Positions 61,178 to 64,000 of a DNA stretch of 64,000 nt are shown here, in pieces. The notes beneath the pieces are model-generated. The model was not told where the DNA came from. It saw only the letters and a list, made by a program, of their open reading frames with translations, and made no database searches. Positions within the stretch are counted from its first letter, which is position 1, and every line of letters begins with the position of its first letter. This DNA comes from Candidatus Zhuqueibacterota bacterium (lineage in GTDB: Bacteria; Zhuqueibacterota; Zhuqueibacteria; Oceanimicrobiales; Oceanimicrobiaceae). The DNA is taken from NCBI GenBank assembly GCA_029262055.1, contig JAJDAD010000014.1, positions 58,166 to 122,165 on the forward strand. The letters are read 5' to 3'. The position numbers were made by a program, and so were the translations under genes.

Positions 61178-61864
61178 ATGAGTAAGAAAAAAATAGCTTC
61201 AGTGATTCCCGCCTTTAACGCCTCCGACACAATTGAAGAAGTTCTTGAAGGGCTTAGGATGCATCTCCCCGACGACAAGATAATCGTTGTGGACGATGGC
61301 TCCGAGATTGAATTTCGTCAACCCGTCGAAGCGTTAGGGGCCACTTATTTGCGCCACTCGGGCAATCAAGGTAAGGGCGCCGCTCTGTGGACCGGTTTTC
61401 AGGCCGCGCTCGAACAAGGCGGAGAGCTCATCCTGACTCTAGACGCAGATGGACAGCATGATCCTGCGGATGCTCCTAAATTGATTGCCGCCATGGCAAG
61501 CGGAAACTATGATGTAGTCATCGGGAGCCGAATGGATAACTTGCAAAAGATGCCGGCTCATCGTGTCCTTAGCAACGTGATGACTTCAAGACTACTTTCG
61601 CTGCGTATCGGGCAGAAACTCGACGACAGTCAGTCGGGGTTTCGACTCATCACGCGGGAGGCGATCTCAGGCGTCAGCCCACAGTGCACGCGCTTCGATT
61701 TCGAATCTGAGCTATTGATTAAGTTTGGGCAGGCAGGATATAGAATAGGCTTTGTTCCGGTTCAAACCAAATACCCAGGGGACGCCGACAGTGCGATGAA
61801 ACTGCAGGATGTATTCCGTTTCATAAGAATGTATGTAAACAGTTATTTTTGGAGAAAGAGCTAA
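61178..61864 (+). CDS. Family 2 glycosyltransferase (dolichyl-phosphate-mannose-synthase-like)
   Basis: This 228-residue GT-A enzyme has V-I-P-A-F-N-A-S (about 8-15), V-V-D-D-G-S (about 38-43), G-N-Q-G-K-G-A-A-L (about 62) and the metal-binding L-D-A-D-G-Q-H (about 93-99), followed by I-G-S-R and D-S-Q-S-G-F-R-L. The motifs place it among DPM1/GtrB-like transferases that use polyprenyl-phosphate. No membrane anchor is present in it. Its stop overlaps the start of the next gene (TAATG), which encodes a membrane protein, suggesting a coupled pair. The upstream frame open to 61109 was not used because homology starts at the ATG at 61178. Confidence 0.92.
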   Translation: MSKKKIASVIPAFNASDTIEEVLEGLRMHLPDDKIIVVDDGSEIEFRQPVEALGATYLRHSGNQGKGAALWTGFQAALEQGGELILTLDADGQHDPADAPKLIAAMASGNYDVVIGSRMDNLQKMPAHRVLSNVMTSRLLSLRIGQKLDDSQSGFRLITREAISGVSPQCTRFDFESELLIKFGQAGYRIGFVPVQTKYPGDADSAMKLQDVFRFIRMYVNSYFWRKS

Positions 61865-62505
61865 TGGCAACGACCGCTACCGACGGTGGTATCAAAGACA
61901 GAGGCAAGGAAGGCAAAAATATCATTCGCAGGCTCTATGACTGGGTCATGCACTGGGCTGAGACCCCTTACGGCCAGGTGGCCCTGTTTAGTGTTTCTTT
62001 TGCGGAATCGTCCTTTTTTCCGGTTCCGCCAGATGTTCTATTGATCGCTCTGGCTCTTTCAATACCGGCCAAAGCATTTCGTTATGCGCTGATTTGTACT
62101 CTGGGGTCGCTCGCGGGTGGAATCCTGGGCTATGGCATCGGGCTATTTGGATACGATGTTGTAGGGAAACCAATAATCGGGTTTTACAATGCGCACGACC
62201 TGATGAATAACATTAAGGCCCAGTATGACCAGCTTGGCTTTTGGGGTGTTTTAATCGCGGCCATAACGCCGATTCCCTATAAGGTTTTTACAATTTCATC
62301 AGGCTTCTTTGAGTTTAACTTTGGGCAATTTGTCTTAGCGTCCGTCATAGGAAGGTCAGTAAGATTCTTCGCTGTTGGGGCGCTTATCTGGAAGTTCGGA
62401 CCAACCATCAAAACTTTTATTGATAAGTACTTTAATTTGCTTGCGACTTTGTTTCTATTATTGTTAATTACTGGGTTCTTGTTGGTCAGGTACATTCTGG
62501 GATAG
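61864..62505 (+). CDS. YqaA/DedA-family inner-membrane protein
   Basis: This 213-residue protein has four to five hydrophobic segments. The VTT/SNARE-associated pattern is seen in A-E-S-S-F-F-P-V-P-P-D (about 47-57) and G-S-L-A-G-G-I-L-G-Y-G-I-G (about 83-95), with I-A-A-I-T-P-I-P-Y-K-V-F near 136. DedA-like proteins are lipid scramblases or polyprenyl-phosphate carriers. Pairing with a polyprenyl-phosphate-type glycosyltransferase fits that. The start codon overlaps the preceding stop, and a GGAG site is within the end of the GT gene. Confidence 0.9.
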   Translation: MATTATDGGIKDRGKEGKNIIRRLYDWVMHWAETPYGQVALFSVSFAESSFFPVPPDVLLIALALSIPAKAFRYALICTLGSLAGGILGYGIGLFGYDVVGKPIIGFYNAHDLMNNIKAQYDQLGFWGVLIAAITPIPYKVFTISSGFFEFNFGQFVLASVIGRSVRFFAVGALIWKFGPTIKTFIDKYFNLLATLFLLLLITGFLLVRYILG

Positions 62506-62511
62506 TCATTG

Positions 62512-62586
62512 CGGGGCGTAGCGCAGTCCGGCTAGCGCGCCACGTTCGGGACGTGGAGGTCCCCGGTTCGAATCCGGGCGCCCCGA
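62512..62586 (+). tRNA. tRNA-Pro (CGG)
   Basis: 75-base cloverleaf with acceptor CGGGGCG/CGCCCCG, discriminator A, anticodon loop TTCGGGA (anticodon CGG, reads CCG) and T-loop TTCGAAT. It starts six bases after the YqaA stop, so it may be in the same transcript. No CCA is encoded. Confidence 0.95.
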
Positions 62587-63098
62587 CTAAAAGTTGTAAG
62601 ACCTTCTCCAATTAGCTACTCGTGTTTACATAATATATATTATATTCCAATAATGCTCGGCTCTCTGTGGGCGGATCCGGGCCTTTCTTCTTGCTTGCTA
62701 CCCCATCACCTCCAACACCTACCTGAGAAACGATCACAGCCCTTCTTGCTGCCCTTTCCAGCATGTAAATCTCTTGGAACTGCACCGGCGGACTGAGTTT
62801 TGCCAGACGCTTAGGAACCTATAGATGGAAACAGGTTGACTTTGTCGCGACTGAATCTTTTATTCAAAATACACTCCGCTTTTATCGGGTGCTTTATTGT
62901 TCACCGTATTGCCTGGAACCCTTCCAGCTCATGCCGACCGCGAGATTCGCAAGGGTTCCATGTCGGGCGCAAATTGCCGACTGCCTTTCTTGGTGTTTGG
63001 GCCGTGAGATATGATTACCAATCTCGCGCAACTTTGGGCTACAGGATCTACGCGATGATGCTTGACGGGTCCCGCCCATTTTAAATCCAAAAATATTA
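62587..63098. other. Gene-poor region after tRNA-Pro
   Basis: This 512-base region has several AT-rich runs (such as ATAATATATATTATATT near 62628-62646) and no convincing gene. Its position after a tRNA would suit a mobile-element attachment site, but no repeat of the tRNA end was found in the window. Confidence 0.4.
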
Positions 63099-63557
63099 AT
63101 GAAACCTCAGAAAATATCAACTACCCCTGAGTCTTACCTATTAGCCTCGATTATTTTGATGATCCTTTGTACGGGTTTTGCCTGTTTTCTTGTCTGGGAA
63201 ATGAATTTTTCCAATGAAGGATGGGCCTCTACTGACCCAGATATCATAAAACACATCAAAGAATATAAGGAACTGGAAAAACTGATTGAGAGGCAAAGAC
63301 AGAGGGGATGGACATCGGGTCCCTTAGAGCCTACTCTGTCCGACAGAGTCAAAAGTGAGTTACTGGTAATAAATAACAACAACTTGATTAACTTAAATAT
63401 CGCGATTAATAGGTTCAACCGAAGCACCACAATACTCTCAATTATTATGATCGCCTTATCGATACTAATGGCCGTTCTGGTTGTTTTTCAGATTCGCTTG
63501 AAAGTGAGCGAAGAAAAACTCCAAGTTCCACCTGAGCCAATGAGATTTACATACTAA
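63099..63557 (+). CDS. Predicted two-helix membrane protein, unknown
   Basis: This 152-residue protein has a hydrophobic helix at about 13-33, a helical charged segment at about 48-70 (E-Y-K-E-L-E-K-L-I-E-R-Q-R-Q-R), another polar helical part (N-N-N-N-L-I-N-L-N-I-A-I-N-R-F) and a second membrane helix at about 112-130. The topology would put the middle part in the periplasm. The codon and base composition is more AT-rich than the neighbours, which suggests a different origin. No family or ribosome site is recognised. Confidence 0.6.
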   Translation: MKPQKISTTPESYLLASIILMILCTGFACFLVWEMNFSNEGWASTDPDIIKHIKEYKELEKLIERQRQRGWTSGPLEPTLSDRVKSELLVINNNNLINLNIAINRFNRSTTILSIIMIALSILMAVLVVFQIRLKVSEEKLQVPPEPMRFTY

Positions 63558-63599
63558 TTCTGTGTTGGTTGGATTTCAAATAGTGCTATTGGTTTGTAA

Positions 63600-63818
63600 A
63601 GAACTATCCAATCCTGCAGAGAGAGGGACTTTGGCGGGTGCGGGAGGCTGAAGAATCACGGAGACGTACAACCGGGAATCTATGAAGCGACTAATCGGAA
63701 GTATGGGTACTTCCAGTATCGCCGGAAAATGAAATACAGCGTCGTGAAAGCCAACAAATTGACGAGTCCGTTCGAGGTGAATTTGGACAACGGGCTGGTC
63801 GTGCGTGGCCAAAGCTAA
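63600..63818 (+). pseudogene. Possible C-terminal gene fragment
   Basis: A 72-codon open frame without a usable start before M at 63729. The stretch G-D-V-Q-P-G-I-Y-E-A-T-N-R-K-Y-G-Y-F (about codons 22-39) and the end N-L-D-N-G-L-V-V-R-G-Q-S look like real protein sequence. It may be a remnant of a larger gene or a frameshifted gene. No family is recognised. Confidence 0.25.
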
Positions 63819-63900
63819 GCCAAGGTCAGAGCGTCAGGAACGGTAAACTGCCTCTATCCTAGGGCATACTGAAAAACTATCATAAAGCATGTATAAACAA

Positions 63901-63929
63901 TTGATTAAGTTGTAGTATCTTCGTATTTT
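63901..63929 (+). promoter_or_regulatory. Promoter reading out of the window
   Basis: TTG, 20 bases, TATTTT on the plus strand. Any gene it serves begins beyond the window. Confidence 0.35.
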
Positions 63930-64000
63930 TAGCCACCGAGTTGCACGCTTTTTCTACGAACTCGCTCAAGAACCGTGCATTTTTACAAAGAGAATAGGTG

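Noticed and set aside
60970..61185. 71-codon plus-strand frame before the glycosyltransferase
   Set aside because: No ribosome site, no protein pattern, and it overlaps the next gene's start.
62836..63084. 82-codon plus-strand frame in the gap after tRNA-Pro
   Set aside because: Low-complexity composition without domain pattern or ribosome site.

Overview
The window comes from a Gram-negative bacterium of moderate GC. I place it, by inference, in the FCB superphylum near KSB1/Calditrichota-type lineages. The reasons are Por/T9SS-like C-terminal sorting domains with a YPNP motif on two secreted proteins, an MXAN_6640-type metalloprotease, a GWxTD-like secreted protein, a tiny AURKAIP1/COX24-type ribosome-associated protein, and promoters that combine an upstream TTG with a TAnnTTTG-like downstream box. 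Starts at TTG and GTG are common.

Left part (1-16 kb): a nearly complete catabolic kynurenine pathway in several minus-strand transcription units. Tryptophan 2,3-dioxygenase, an unusual SDR, an aminomuconate-semialdehyde-type dehydrogenase and a pentapeptide protein form one unit (15.9-12.1 kb). A helicase-RidA pair, 3-hydroxyanthranilate dioxygenase-ACMS decarboxylase-kynurenine formamidase, and kynureninase-Trm112-VUT transporter-kynurenine monooxygenase form others. Together they convert tryptophan to the 2-aminomuconate level. The kynureninase and tryptophan dioxygenase promoters sit so close to the start codons that their mRNAs are probably leaderless. A LysR/MetR-like regulator, an EamA exporter, DinB, PNPOx-like and TauE/SafE genes are interleaved.

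Middle part (16-48 kb): secreted proteins (GWxTD-like, VCBS/T9SS), a fused E1 alpha/beta 2-oxoacid dehydrogenase, a GAF-PP2C phosphatase with a cytochrome c, and a large Ser/Thr kinase-TPR protein followed by a tiny repeat peptide. Next comes a heavy-metal RND efflux operon (Cys-rich protein, TolC-like, CusB-like, CusA-like, Spy-like, YHS lipoprotein). Housekeeping genes follow: DUF512, der, HU, a COX24-like peptide, xseA, xseB, nadK, mutS and tRNA-Phe.

Right part (48-64 kb): a secreted M24 peptidase, an AlaC-like aminotransferase, tRNA-Met, pterin carbinolamine dehydratase and ArfB. A poorly described cell-envelope or ligase locus follows, with a beta-barrel/TPR protein, half of a GT-B glycosyltransferase, and three ATP-grasp enzymes of different types. 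The standout is at 60.1-60.6 kb: an OsmC-family gene whose catalytic cysteine codon is an in-frame UGA followed by a bacterial SECIS-like stem-loop, so it is probably a selenoprotein. A 45-residue unannotated ORF and a large hairpin lie beside it. GT2, a YqaA-like membrane protein and tRNA-Pro follow, then a gene-poor, more AT-rich end.
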